A DNA stretch of 64,000 nt from Microdon myrmicae (Eukaryota > Arthropoda > Insecta > Diptera > Syrphidae): the NCBI GenBank assembly GCA_963931805.1, contig OZ007497.1, forward strand, positions 180,305,219-180,369,218, written 5' to 3'. A program made the translations under genes and the position numbers. The notes beneath the pieces are model-generated. The model searched no databases and had not been told where the DNA came from. It saw nothing but the letters and a program-made list of their open reading frames with translations. Positions 13,330 to 24,699 of the stretch are shown here, in pieces (the stretch's first letter is position 1; the number at the start of each line of letters is the position of its first letter).

Positions 13330-15640
13330 TTCTTTCCTGTTCTTGTTTTTCGTCTGTTCACACCTCTCTTGTTTACCTCAGATATCGATACTGCCCTTTT
13401 TTTTTATTGCGCTTCTCTCGGCAGATGCGAACCTGTAGTGCCGAATCGGCGTCCAGAGATGCCACCAAATAGCTGTTGCAGTTCTTTTTGAATAGTTGCA
13501 GGTTGTAACGGTACGGAAAAATTCGCATGGTATGGAAATTCTACAATTTTCCCGTTCGGTAATGGAACCAGTTCTGATGCAGAGATATTCGCGCCGTCGG
13601 GAGAAGAACCGCAAATTGGTGCGATCCGTCGGATAGTCTCGTGGAGAGCATATAAACAGAATTGCGCGGAACAATACCACGAATCTCGGAAGAATAGTAC
13701 CCGTGATGATACTGTAAAACAGACAGAGATCACCTACGCGTCTTCGATGTGATAGCGATTGTAGTCTCAACGTCAGCGCCGTGTCCCCGATCAGGCAGAT
13801 CGCTAGTCTCTGTATGCTCTCAAGCAGGTTGAGAGTGTGCTTAGGAGCAGTGGTCCAAACATGAGAGCAATATTCGAGCCCGAGTCTAATTTGGAATTTA
13901 TACAGAAGAGAAAGTTGGAGCGGAGTAAAATATTTCTTGCCTCAAAAAAGATAACGTATACGTTTTCCAGAGGCGGACCTGACGATGTTCGACGGGTGTT
14001 TATGCCATGAAACATTCCCGCAGACCGTGACGCCGAGCAATTTCATGCTTTCCCCAGTTTCGAGGTGCTGGCCATTCTTCATCAGCTGTGGAACCGAAAA
14101 TCCAGTTTTTCTCTGTGAATGTTGTATATTGTGTCTTCGTTGCATTGAAGTCGACGAGATTGACCAACTGCAGATCCGTATCCAAACCCGATTCAGAGAG
14201 TCGATCTGGCTGACGTTGGTGCACTAATCGGCCGATCACTCGAAAAAGAGGAAACAAGTGTACTATCATCCGCAAAACTCAACACTTTGTTATCCGTAGA
14301 TGCCAACAAATCATTTATGTGAACTAAAAACAAGGCTGGAGCCCAAATAGAACCTTGGGGCACCCCGGAATTAACAGGATACAGATCCGAACACTCGCCG
14401 TCCTCAACAGCCCGGATCGATCGATTTTCCAGAAAGCTCTTCGTCCCGTCGCAAAGCGGCGGTGGAAATCCGTATGGACGAAGTTTGCTCAGTAAATCCC
14501 CGTGCCAGACGCGGTCTAAAACCTGGGAGATATTCAATGCGACCGCTCTTGACTCACCATTTCCCTCAATCGCAGATGTCCATATATCGGTTATAAGAGT
14601 CAAAAGGTCTCCTGTAGACCGCCTGTCACTGAATCCGATCATTTAGAAATCCGTTGCACCCCAAATACTTTGATGACCTTTTCCATCACCTTAGATAACA
14701 GTACAGTAATGGTACCGGTCGGTAATTTAGTGGGAGACACCTTTTTCCGTTCTTTGGGATTGACTGAACTCGAGCGATTTTCTAGCAGGTAGGAAAGGTC
14801 GTTCGTGCATAAGATAAGCGAAAGAGTCTGCCAAAAACCGGCGATAATTCTCGAGCACAGTTCATAAAGACTATTGCTGATATTCCGTCGGGGCCGATTG
14901 CGTACCTACAGTTTAGTCTATGTGGAATGCGTTGAGTAGTGCGTGGGCGGAAACTCACATCTCGGATGAAAGACCCCACAGGCGCGATTATAGGTGGCTC
15001 CAAAAGACCGGTATTGAGGTTTGAATTCGCGGAAAATAAATTCGCGAACACATTAGCTTTATCTTTTGAAATTGTGACTAATGTCCCGCTGCCCGTCACT
15101 AATGGAGGAAAATGGGAGGAAGCGAAGTTACTGCGAACAGCCCTTGCCATTGGCCAGAAGGGACACGAACCAGTTGGACATTCAAGGAGTTTATTGGTCG
15201 CTCTGTCGTTGTAAGCCTTCTTCGCGGTATCAATGGCCTGGATGCACGCATTTCTGATCCTTACAAAATTCATTCTGTTAACCTCCGTGGGATTGGACCG
15301 CCACTGCTTAAAAGCTTTATTTTTTGCCGCTGTAATCTGCGTGCATTTTTTATCAAACCAAGGCTTATCCGATTAACTTCATTTGATATAATGCGGGATC
15401 TTGGTCTCTATCCCGAGAATAATAATCTCCGTGACACACTCGGCGCATGCGTTAATATCGGGGTCTTCAAAGTACACCTCCGACCAAGGAAAGGCTGCGA
15501 AGGAATCTCGCAAATCACACCAGTTAGAAGCCCCTTACCTCCATACATGGCGAAGCTGCTTAGGTCGGTTATTCGCTTGAAATGGTGGTGGGGCGACGGA
15601 TACCAAGCAGTGGTACTATTACTGTAGGTACTATTAATGT
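13330..15640 (-). pseudogene. CR1/Jockey-type LINE, copy 3
   Basis: The minus strand carries, in order, a linker with FVRIRNACIQAIDTAKKAY (~15270-15215), IGPDGISAIVFMNC (~14905-14865), RRSTGDLLTLITDIW (~14625-14580) and a VPQGSIWAPALFLVHINDLL segment (~14370-14310). The active-site segment FADDSTLVSSF follows (~14280-14245), then NLVDFNATKTQY (~14160) and the thumb and C-terminus ending near 13380. About five frame changes and stops inactivate it. Upstream, the PHHHFKRITDLSSF segment (~15590) belongs to the endonuclease-RT linker. It lies inverted relative to copy 2, 6 kb away, and shares its diagnostic deletion after EKVIK. Confidence 0.85.
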
Positions 15641-15644
15641 ACAT

Positions 15645-16303
15645 CTATACAACAATTACAGTACAAAGTCTTGGAGAACACCAGCCTAAAGTCGTTAGGA
15701 AATAGATGGAGCATGATAAGTTCGTTTTTTGCAAGTGCGCTATTAAGGATAACGAATTAAAGTTGTATAAATCGAACACTACAGGAAAACTAAAAGAGAT
15801 TCAAGGCGACTAGGAATAACTGCACTGCGGACGTTCATCGCGCGAAGATTAAACTTTATATCTTTCAATTATAAGTTAAATTATAAGCGCAACATACTCC
15901 ATCCCACCTCCTTTCTACATATTGTTATGGTCACTGTGCAACTGGATGTGTTCATCCTCTCCAACCATTTTACTTTAATACATGTTAATCAAAGAATGCG
16001 TATAAGTTGAAAGCTAACTTCACATCATTCTTTAAGTACTAGAATGGAGAATGATGTACCTAACCATGTCTTTTCTGGTCATGATCTACTGACATTTAAA
16101 ACAAATGTACATCCATGCTTCCACTCAATATTTCCTCCCTTTTTTTTTGTTTGCCGTGACATATAAAGGTACCTCAAAATCCTCATTGTTCGCGCTTTTT
16201 ATTTAGAAAAAATGTCCACCAAACATTTCTAAAATAATCTGAAAGACAAAAGGACAATCCACAGCACTAACAGAAGCCCTCAGAAAACTACAACGCTCCC
16301 TAA
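15645..16303. other. No recognised feature
   Basis: AT-rich sequence with no coding or repeat signature that I can name. Confidence 0.4.
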
Positions 16304-16642
16304 CCCTTTGCACTCCGTTGCTCCCCTCCACGGGGACATCGTAATTCTAGCATAACACTCGGATGTCCCCTTTCATGGGACATTAACCTTTATTAGTGAT
16401 TAGGGGGAATTTACATATTCCAGCACAACTTTTTGAGAAATGCAAGTTTTTTTTCGAAATTCTCTTCACTTGAAATGGTAGATGAAATCAAATCAAAATA
16501 TGGTAAAATTACTAAGATATATAAATAAAATGTCACGGATTTTGTGTCAGAAGAGATCGGTTCGTAAATGCCCGTTTCTGTCACAAAAAGGGGGGTTGAG
16601 TAGTTAGTGGCTAATGTCCAGAATGAGGCGGATTGCAAAGGG
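16304..16642. mobile_element. piggyBac-type MITE
   Basis: The ends are near-perfect inverted repeats: CCCTTTGCACTCCG on the left and CGGATTGCAAAGGG on the right (one mismatch). CCCTTTGCA is a characteristic piggyBac-type terminus. The flanks CTAA (16300-16303) and GTAA (16643-16646) are each one base from the expected TTAA. The left end holds two related subterminal units, each with a GGGGACAT or GGGACAT end (~16330-16340 and ~16356-16382). There is no transposase, so this is a ~339-bp non-autonomous element. Confidence 0.7.
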
Positions 16643-16649
16643 GTAAATA

Positions 16650-19600
16650 TGATAACCGAATATACTTCCTGCCAACAATGTTTGAAAACAGCAGATTGCG
16701 GCCGTATCAGTTTTACTGTTCAATTAATATTTGAGGTCTATACATTTATTTACTTGTGTCGTGTATTTTCCGATTAGTTTTCGTTCCACCTTTTTAATTA
16801 TCGTTTTTTATTAATCTTTGTGAGTTGGTCCTTATTCTTTGATTTTAATTTAATATTTTTAAAGTTATTTTTAACCATGAAGTTATCAACTCTGAAAGAC
16901 TCTAATTCAGTAAGGAACGAGAGCATGATAACAATGAATGCTAATGAGTACTGCCACTGGTTTCTGTCTAAATTCTCTGTCTCGTAGTATAAATAACTCA
17001 ACCAAAAACTAAACTAAAATCCGATTATTGACTCTACAACAAAATTATAGAAATTTATGAGATGCAGGTGATAACATAAACCAGGGGAGATTATTTAATA
17101 TATTACAATTTAATGTTTCGAAAACGCATTCCTGTCACTTGCAACGTCGAAGCTAAAAAACTATTAATTCTTGGCACTTGCACTAATTCAATCCTTAATT
17201 GAAATGACTGCCTTCATCTCTCCTAAGAGACGTATTAAAAAAACAACTAAAGAACACCTATCATCATCATCATCATCGGCATTACAACCGGGAACCGGTT
17301 CATACACTCATTAATATTTACAATCCTCCAGTTCACGCAAAACAATATTGAAGACTTCTCGAGTAATTTGAATAACTAATAAAAGTCTGCCCTAGAGAAG
17401 ATATAAAAATCGTACTGAAGGTTTTAAATCTCACAATAGATCGGCAACTTGAATTTCCGCAAAACACAAACAGAACACAACCGAACATAGGCAACATGTT
17501 GTCTTCCAGATTTTCTATAAAAACACATAAATTAAAAAATATTAAAAATTACCCAATAACATATTAAGGCACTGCCTCCGAATTATAAATTAGTCTCTCC
17601 TGAAAGATGTGTTAAAAAAAAACAGATCCACCTGTCGCACATCTTTAGTACCAATCCCGTCATTTCTCACGCTACAGAAAAAGTGAATGTAGTCGTCGCT
17701 CCTCATTTTGCTGCTACATCAGTGTGCCGATGTGATGTAACATGTAAACCAGTTTAGCCATGGCATCTAGTATTCATTTCACATTTTGTGTTCCTTATAA
17801 ATTGTAAAAACGCCAATCTCTGGAGACTTTGTTTTCAAAGTTATCGGCCATATTTTATTTATTAAACTGCCACATTAATCCCTTAACCACCAAGAATTAC
17901 GACTTCTTTGGACAAGAAGTAATAAGAACGTTCTTCCCCATTGCCGAACACCAATTTCCTTTCCTTCATTTCCTTGGAAGTTAACACTCTATCAGGCACT
18001 TATATTTTAGCAACATTGTCGCCTTCATCATTCAACAAACGATCGTTACTACTGCTATAATGAACGTCCCTTCAGACCACATGCCTAACATTTAACTCTC
18101 CTCTCAAAAGAACACACAAGCCGAGTTTAATAAAAAGACTCTTTACGAGCTATCCTTCCAGTTAAAGCGTTTTAATGTCGCATTCAGAATTACCTATCCG
18201 TGCAGATAATGGCTGCGTAACGTTTTTACCCCACGGATTAAACATAAGTCGGACAGAGAGATCTTCGTCCAGTTCAATACGCAAAACGCATCTCCTACTC
18301 TCGGTTCACATAAGACCTAAAATTAAAACATCACACGTCGGCTGCCAATCTATAAAATACTAATTTATACGACCTACCTCCCGCCCATGAAGGTCGGGGT
18401 TTTAAGGGCCACTTAGAATCTTGGCAGTTCTTCACGCCAGATGAGGTGCTGCTGCTAGGGCCGCCCAACGTGTACCAGTTCCCTTTTTATGAGTACTTTT
18501 ATGAGCCATATTACGCACCTGGCTGGCGCCAAATTCCCTATGCTTTGTACATCGCCCTGGAGTAAATACGCCACTCTTCCCCACAGTTTGGTATTCATGG
18601 GACACAACTTGTTTTTGTATGAGAATTTGTTGTGACTTGCATTTTGTCACCCAAATAAGGGCATGAGATCCACAACGTTGTGTTGGGCTCCGGTCGCTCA
18701 TTAATTTAATGGTCACAACCGAACGGCGGTACGGTCCCATTGGAGTAACCTAATACAGCCAATTAGTGGTATAAGGAATTGCTTACTCGTGTCCTTGCCA
18801 TTGTTTGTTTTTTGTATCCTGGCACAAAGGAGGGCCATACTAGGATACTGAGGTAATTTACTTAATTTGGATGCGCTAATCTTACGGTCATGTGCGTGAG
18901 ATCACATCGACTTTGGTAAAGAGGCTGCACGGTCTGAAAACAACCATCTCCATGGCGCACTGGTCGATTGTTTATTTATCCTCTTAATGGACTCTAAATC
19001 CTGAACATATAGGCGTTTGGGTTTTTGTTGATTCTGTGGATCATTGTTTGTGTTAACAATATTTTTCGCGCGACTACACACAACTTCCAGCTGTGGCGGC
19101 ATAAACATGGAGGCCAAGGTGTTTCTCATAGTGAATACAGATTTGTAGAATGCTTCTGATGCTTGAAATTTTATGGCAAATGAATGGGGTGCGGTTGAGG
19201 TGGCTAAACAGTTGTATGTACAACCATTATTGTTATTATGTTTACTCGAAAAGTATGAAACTGCATCTAGAGACTAAAGCATAAATATAGAGTATCATCA
19301 TTTTGATTTTAAAACTGTGATATGTAGAAACAATAACTGTTGATAAAGGAAATGACCATTTTGCTATTCAAATATCTGATGGATACACCTGATAACACTA
19401 TGTACAACCTTGAGGAGATGCATTGTTAAATAGTCTGGACGGAAGCGTGGCATTAATATTATATCTCAAAAGTAGCCTACCGCCCCTTAACCCAAAGTCA
19501 TGTGACAATTTGCATTTGGAGTCCGGTACGACGCGACTTTTTTGATTGGTGTTTTCAAACTTAGGTTTAATGTAGATGTTAGGGATTGTGATAAAACGTG

Positions 19601-20095
19601 TTCTGGACTAAAACTTCGGGTTCGTGTACGTGGCATTGTCTCTAAAGGAACTCCATACGTTTGTGTGTTGTTATTCTGTGGTGTTTCCAACAAATACACA
19701 CAAAATCCAAACCATGGTGAAAAATAGTACAAAAAGGAAAATCGAAGAAATAAACCACCAGAGCCATACACCACAACAATTAACATAGTATTTCCAGTTC
19801 AGTACAGAGTAGTTAAGAAGTACAATTCGTCTCCTATATGAGGCAGTGGACTAATGTATTGAGGCTTCAATCTTTTACAGTGATTTTAAACACAGCGGCG
19901 TTATTTCGAATCACATTCATTTTACTATCGTCAATTAATCCGAATATCAATAATTGTTAGAATGTAGCCTCCAGCTCTGCTCAGCAACAATGGGTCTATG
20001 TTAGGATTTTTCGTTGATAATATCATGCAGCATTGGATTTTAGAGGTATCGTACTAGTTTAAATAATCACTTGATATGTCTGGTTGAGGTCAGAA
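16650..20095. other. AT-rich sequence without recognised genes
   Basis: No coding signature is seen. A motif ending AGA(C/T)GTATTAAAAAAAC-like recurs near 17205-17245 and 17570-17625. An RTE tail scrap (17261-17300) is listed separately. Confidence 0.4.
17261..17300 (-). mobile_element. RTE tail scrap
   Basis: Six ATC units followed by GGCATTACAACCGGGAACCGG are the terminal ~40 bp of the RTE/SINE family tail in minus orientation. It is too short to tell whether RTE or its SINE gave rise to it. Confidence 0.7.
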
Positions 20096-20099
20096 TACA

Positions 20100-20300
20100 A
20101 TGGGCTGTACACACTGTTGAGAATTGGTTGAATATTAATTTAGGAATTGATCAGATCAGAATAGTACAGATCGAAGAACATTTGGAGCGGTTTAGCGAGC
20201 GAAGAATAACATCTCTTAAACAAATATAATAAAACGAAAATGTCAGCTAGGTCAGTGGAGATCTTAGTGTTGAGCTATTTGAGTGCTATGACCATAATAT
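20100..20300 (-). pseudogene. Decayed CR1-type LINE scrap
   Basis: The stretch GGTTTAGCGAGCGAAGAA and following bases, then GAGCTATTTGAGTGC, parallels ~36540-36640 of LINE copy 5, the segment before RT motif 1. No intact motif remains. Confidence 0.4.
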
Positions 20301-20593
20301 GAGCTCGAAAGTGGACTTATGGGTTGGGCAATCAGACCCAGGAAGAAACCATTGATGCACGGATAACTTGTGCGAACAAAATAGATATAAATAGATAGAA
20401 AATATTGAGTGTACTCCCAGTTGGTCGTTTGTCCTACCGACGTTTATTTGTTGCAAGTAGGGTTGTTTGTTGCTGCTGCTGTTGGTTCCGCTGAGGCTGC
20501 TGCTCCGTAGGTGGGTGCTTCTGAGAAATAAACTCAAACACCGTATTTTTTTTTCTTATTGTGTTTGTTATAAACATATCGCACTTTTACTTT

Positions 20594-22522
20594 CATCATC
20601 ATCATCATCATCGGCACTACAACCGGGATCCGGTCTTGGCCTTATTTAACAAATCTCTCCACCGGTCCCGATTTCGAGCCGATGTCATCCAGTTTAGCAC
20701 TCCCAGGCTCTGGGCGTCCTGGTCTACGCCATCCCTCCATCGCAGACAAGGTCTGCCGCGCTGTCTCCTTCCATACATCCTGCCACAAAGGACTTTCCGG
20801 GCAGGCTCCTCTTCGCTCATTCGAGCTAGGTGTCCCGCCCGCCGGAGTCTACCGAGCTTGATTTTTCTTACAATATTAGCTTCAAGGTAGATTGCGTACA
20901 ACTCATGGTTGTAGCGTCTCCGGAATCGTCCTCCCTCACATACGGGGCCAACAATTCTCCTTAAGACCTTTCTCTTGAACGCGGCCAAGAGTTCAGAGTG
21001 CCTTTTATTAAGCACCCAAGTCTCGGATCCATACATGAGTACTGGTAAGACCATGGTATTGTACAGTAGTAGCTTTGATGTTCTGGATAAATTTCGGGAT
21101 TTAAAGAGCCTTGATAGACCATAGTAGGCTTTGTTGGATTTAATCAGCCGTTCGCGTATTTCTTCTTCCATATTGTTATCGGCTGATACTATTGACCCAA
21201 GGTAGTTAAAGGATTGCACTACTTCAAATTCGTGCTCCACTACCCGGATAGTTTGACCAACGTTAGGTCTTCTCTTCGCAGAAGTTGCCACCATGTACTT
21301 GGTTTTCCCTCATTAATGTGCAGTCCCAGTTTTTGTGCCGCCTGCTCGATCTGGGTGAAGGATTCCTGTACCGGCGATTCGGTTCTACCGATGATGTCGA
21401 TGTCATCTGCGTAGGCAAGTATCTGGCTGGACTTAGTGACAATAGTCCCTCTTGTTGTAACGCCAGAGTCACGGATTGCTTTCTCCAACGCCAGGTTGAA
21501 GAGGAGGCAGGCCAGACCGTGCCCTTGTCGGAGTCCATTAAGGGTGTTTATTGGTTTGGACAGCAATCCCGCTACTTTTACTTGACTAGTTAGGTTGGTC
21601 ATGGTCAACCTACAAAGTCGTATCAATTTATTTGGAATGCCGAATTCTCTCATAATGATGTCAATGTCATCTGCGTAGGCAAGTATCTGGCTGGACTTGG
21701 TGACAATAGTCCCTCTTGTTGTAACGCCAGAGTCACGGATTGCTTTCTCCAACGCCAGGTTGAAGAGGAGGCAGGCCAGACCGTCCCCTTTTCGGAGTCC
21801 ATTATAGATGTTTATTGGTTTGGACAGCAATCCCGCTACTTTTACTTGAGTAGTTACGTTGGTCATGGTCAACCTACAAAGTCGTATCAATTTATTTGGA
21901 ATGCCGAATTCTCTTATGGCATTATATAGTTCTACCCTGGCTATGCTGTCGTAGGCGGCCTTGAAGTCTATAAACAGATGATATAGCGGTAACTTAAATT
22001 CCAGACATTTTTCCATCGCCTGCCTAAGGGTGAATATCTGATCAATTGCTGATTTGCCTGGGATGAAGCCACACTGATATTGACCAATGATGGCTTTAGC
22101 GTATGGGGATATCCGGTCTTGTAGGATAGTGGAGAGTATCTTATAGGCGATACTCAGCAATGTTATACCCCTATAGTTGCTGCACAGTGTGATATCTCCT
22201 TTCTTATGTATGTGGCAAATTATACCACGACGCCAATCTTCCGGCATCTCCTCTTGCTCCCATACGTGCACCACGATCTCGTGAATTGCGTGATGTAACG
22301 CTGTCCCTCCTTGTTTGAACAGCTCAGCTGGTATGCCATCAGCTCCAGGGGCTTTATTTGATTTTAGCTGCCTAATGGCTTTTAGTGTTTCCTCAATGCT
22401 TGGTGGCGGTAGCATTTGGTCTTGGTCTTGCATTGGTGGAGCCTCCAATTCTTCTGTGAGCTGACAATTTAGCAATTCATTGAAGTGCACTTCCCATCGC
22501 TCCAGAATGTCTTCAGGATCGG
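20594..22522 (-). pseudogene. RTE-clade LINE, copy B, with in-frame duplicated RT core
   Basis: A 5'-truncated RTE flanked by the 13-bp direct repeat GCACTTTTACTTT (20581-20593 and 22523-22535), so the insertion is complete as it stands. A frame from 22565 down to 21240 encodes RT with SNYRGITLLS, QCGFIPGKSAIDQIFTL, LFIDFKAAYDSIARVELYNA (motif A) and AYADDIDII. It then re-enters at REFGIPNKLIRLCRL and repeats the palm segment through a second AYADDIDII. One A is missing in the GGGAAAACC run near 21305, shifting the frame. The C-terminal part continues at 21294-20617 (YLGSIVSADNN to AKTGSRL). The first ~20 residues of the open frame come from flanking DNA. Confidence 0.92.
21391..21918 (-). 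repeat. 264-bp tandem duplication of the RT palm, in frame
   Basis: The motif ATGATGTCGATGTCATCTGC at 21391 recurs as ATGATGTCAATGTCATCTGC at 21655, a period of 264 bp (88 codons). Both units encode REFGIPNK through AYADDIDII. They differ at several residues (NLTSQ/NVTTQ, LNGLRQGHG/YNGLRKGDG), so they are not identical copies. Confidence 0.9.
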
Positions 22523-22539
22523 GCACTTTTACTTTACAC

Positions 22540-23320
22540 TTCTCTATTTCACTTGGCCATTTCAATTTTTGCGTTTCTTTCTTAAGATGTTATTTTACAA
22601 TTCTCGATACAAGTTAGATACTAAACTAAAATTCACGAAACGATTAAACTATTTAAATTTTCACTGTTACTCCATTTACATTCTGTTCATTTCCTTTGTA
22701 GTCGCATTTTTCTTTTTTTTTCTGAAGCAGTTTTATATTTGCTGTGTTTACATCGACCAGCTTTCAAAAATCTACACACACGATAGTCGCATCCACCAGA
22801 TGAACAACAGGTTACCTACCCATTCGCGATCGCAAACTCACCTTGCGATAACCAGAATCACCCACATCCGTGAGGATATTGGGCTAGGTCTCGAGATATC
22901 TGAAAAGAAAAAAAAAAGAGCGGAGGGCGGGGGGGGGGGGGGGGGGGGGGGGTATCTAAGGATAGTGTGGACAGTATTAGTTCAGGTGTTCTCTAACTAC
23001 TTGGATGGAGGGATAGTGGAAAAGTAATCATACAAGACCGTTAGGTCTTGGGCGCGGTAGTAAACGCAGATCACGTCTTTGGCGTTTGGTGATGTGGTCG
23101 GTGTGAACTGATCCGGAAACCAAAAGCCGCTCTTTTATACTCTCCATCTACAGAGTTTTGCTCAAAAATTGTACTTAAAAATTCCAAGAAGCACAAACAA
23201 GATTTTGTATGTGCTTCAATCGGAATGGAGTTCCAAGAAGGTTATGGGAACTTGTTTCAACAAATTCCCGGAAGGTCAAATCATGAAATGCATTTAGAAA
23301 TTTCATGATATTAGGGTTAA
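22540..23320. other. Non-coding sequence with a 24-nt G run
   Basis: No gene is recognised. A purine tract (~22903-22928) leads into 24 consecutive G residues at 22929-22952. The open frame crossing it is low-complexity. Confidence 0.5.
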
Positions 23321-23705
23321 TGGGAATTGAATCAATGTGCGACAAATGGATTTTTAGTTTAATTGGTCAGGCATATGATTCATTTGGTATACCCGCCTGT
23401 CACGCGGGAGACCGGGGTTCGATTCCCCGCCAGGGAGCCTCTGGCGCAAGACTAATAACCTTGCCCGAAAAAAAAAAATCATTTTGGAAAATTTAACAAG
23501 CCCCAGGACTTGCTAAATAAGGCCAATACCGGCTGCCTGGTTGTAGTGCCGATGATGATGATGATGATTCATTTGGGAAAGATGATTGGGATTATGGATA
23601 AATGGTAGGATACTTAGGAATTGATTCAATGTGCGGCAAATTAATTTAGTTTAATTTGTCGCTCGTATACTTCACTTGGGGAAGGAGATTGGGATTAGAT
23701 GGGGG
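23321..23705. repeat. Local tandem duplication (~106-bp period) split by a SINE
   Basis: GGAATTGAATCAATGTGCG (23323) recurs as GGAATTGATTCAATGTGCG (23617), with matching downstream sequence. Removing the SINE and one TSD leaves a period of about 106 bp. The second unit has no SINE and serves as an empty site. Confidence 0.7.
23388..23563 (+). mobile_element. tRNA-Asp/RTE SINE, copy S1 (5'-truncated)
   Basis: The head is the 3' two-thirds of a tRNA-Asp-like sequence: anticodon arm CCCGCCTGTCACGCGGG and B box GGTTCGATTCC at 23416-23426. The body GGCGCAAGACTAATAACC to ATTTAACAAGCC follows. The tail GACTTGCTAAATAAGGCC to GTAGTGCCGATGATGATG is shared with RTE. A 13-bp TSD, ATGATTCATTTGG, lies at 23375-23387 and 23564-23576. 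The A box is missing because of 5' truncation, so this copy cannot be transcribed from its own pol III promoter. Confidence 0.88.
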
Positions 23706-24204
23706 TAGTGATTTAGGATCACTACAGTTTACAACGGAACGCAAAACCGCCCTCGTTTAGAGGCTTAGGTAATTCTCGGAATGCAGAACTGTGCATTCCA
23801 TGAATTCATTATGTAGCACCATTTAAGCGAACTACTAATATATCAAACAAACAGTCGCGTGTAGGCGGTCGTCAACGGGTATCTATGCGAAAGCCTTGTC
23901 ATGATGACTTGGATTTATCCTATGGACCCTACAGCGTTTGCGACGATAGTGAAACGCCCGCGATTCGAACCGACGCTATGACGGTTATACTCACTACAAG
24001 ATAAATAGATGATGTGCTCAACACATCAGACCACACCCTCGTATATGAATTCGATCTTGATTCACAGGTATACTCACCTGATGTGCAATTGCTATGTTAT
24101 TGCAATGGTATACGGCTCTCATGCTTTGCTCATTCGATTTTCTTTCGGTGTTATTCTTCACTATTTGCATATGTGTATCTATTAGAAACGCCACAACCCC
24201 TTTC
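23706..24204. other. No recognised feature
   Basis: No family or RNA signature is seen in this stretch. Confidence 0.35.
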
Positions 24205-24660
24205 AACGATGGTTTGATATTAGGGAAGAGGAAGAACTTAGAACCAGATACGGGCTGTAGGGAAGCCGGCGCAGCGTTGCCAAATTGTGTTTAGGCATGA
24301 TAATCCATCGGTGATCCTTGTTTTTGTCAGTCAACACTTTTATAACCAACTCTGAATACACTTTTCTCGCGTTCAAATTATTGGTAACCATGTCATGCAG
24401 CAATATTTTTGGGGTGTCAAGAGTGTTTGTAAACAACCGGAGACTTAATCGACGATCAGAATTCAACAGAACATGCAAACGATTCAAATTTTCGTTGGTT
24501 AAGGTCTTTGGTGGCGGCCCAGAGCGGGGTCCAAAATCCACGTCTTCCCGGCCGTATACTAAAATGCCTTCAATCATCGCCAAACTTATCGATAGTATAG
24601 AGAGTCCCCGTAAGTTTCCCTGATCGTTTCGTTGGTCCCGTCGATAGATTTCGGGAGTTT
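24205..24660 (-). pseudogene. Internally deleted mariner-type transposase fragment
   Basis: The minus-strand frame has the N-terminal hallmarks of a mariner transposase: a HCKTPEIYR segment, then GREDVDFGPRSG and a second helix-turn-helix with LLNSDRRLSLRLF, up to KVLTDKNKDHR. It then jumps directly to LRRLPYSPYLVLS, equivalent to the PYSPDLAP motif around the third catalytic Asp. The middle of the catalytic domain, including the first two acidic residues, is missing, and the third is replaced by Tyr. No terminal repeats are seen. Confidence 0.65.
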
Positions 24661-24699
24661 TGCAGTGTCGCTCAATTGCCAAACACATCGTTATTCATG

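Noticed and set aside
18432..18740. A host coding gene on the minus strand
   Set aside because: Composition and sequence show no domain, and nothing around supports a gene model.
21300..21315. A programmed frameshift shared by RTE copies at the GGGAAAAACC run
   Set aside because: Copy A has the in-frame form, copy B lost one A, and copy C changes frame at a different upstream site (near 46945). The shifts are independent lesions.
19650..24200. A shared coding element based on the similar segments VYLLETPQ at ~19690 (minus) and ~24170 (plus)
   Set aside because: The similarity is confined to about 25-30 bp and does not extend, so it may be chance or a very small scrap.
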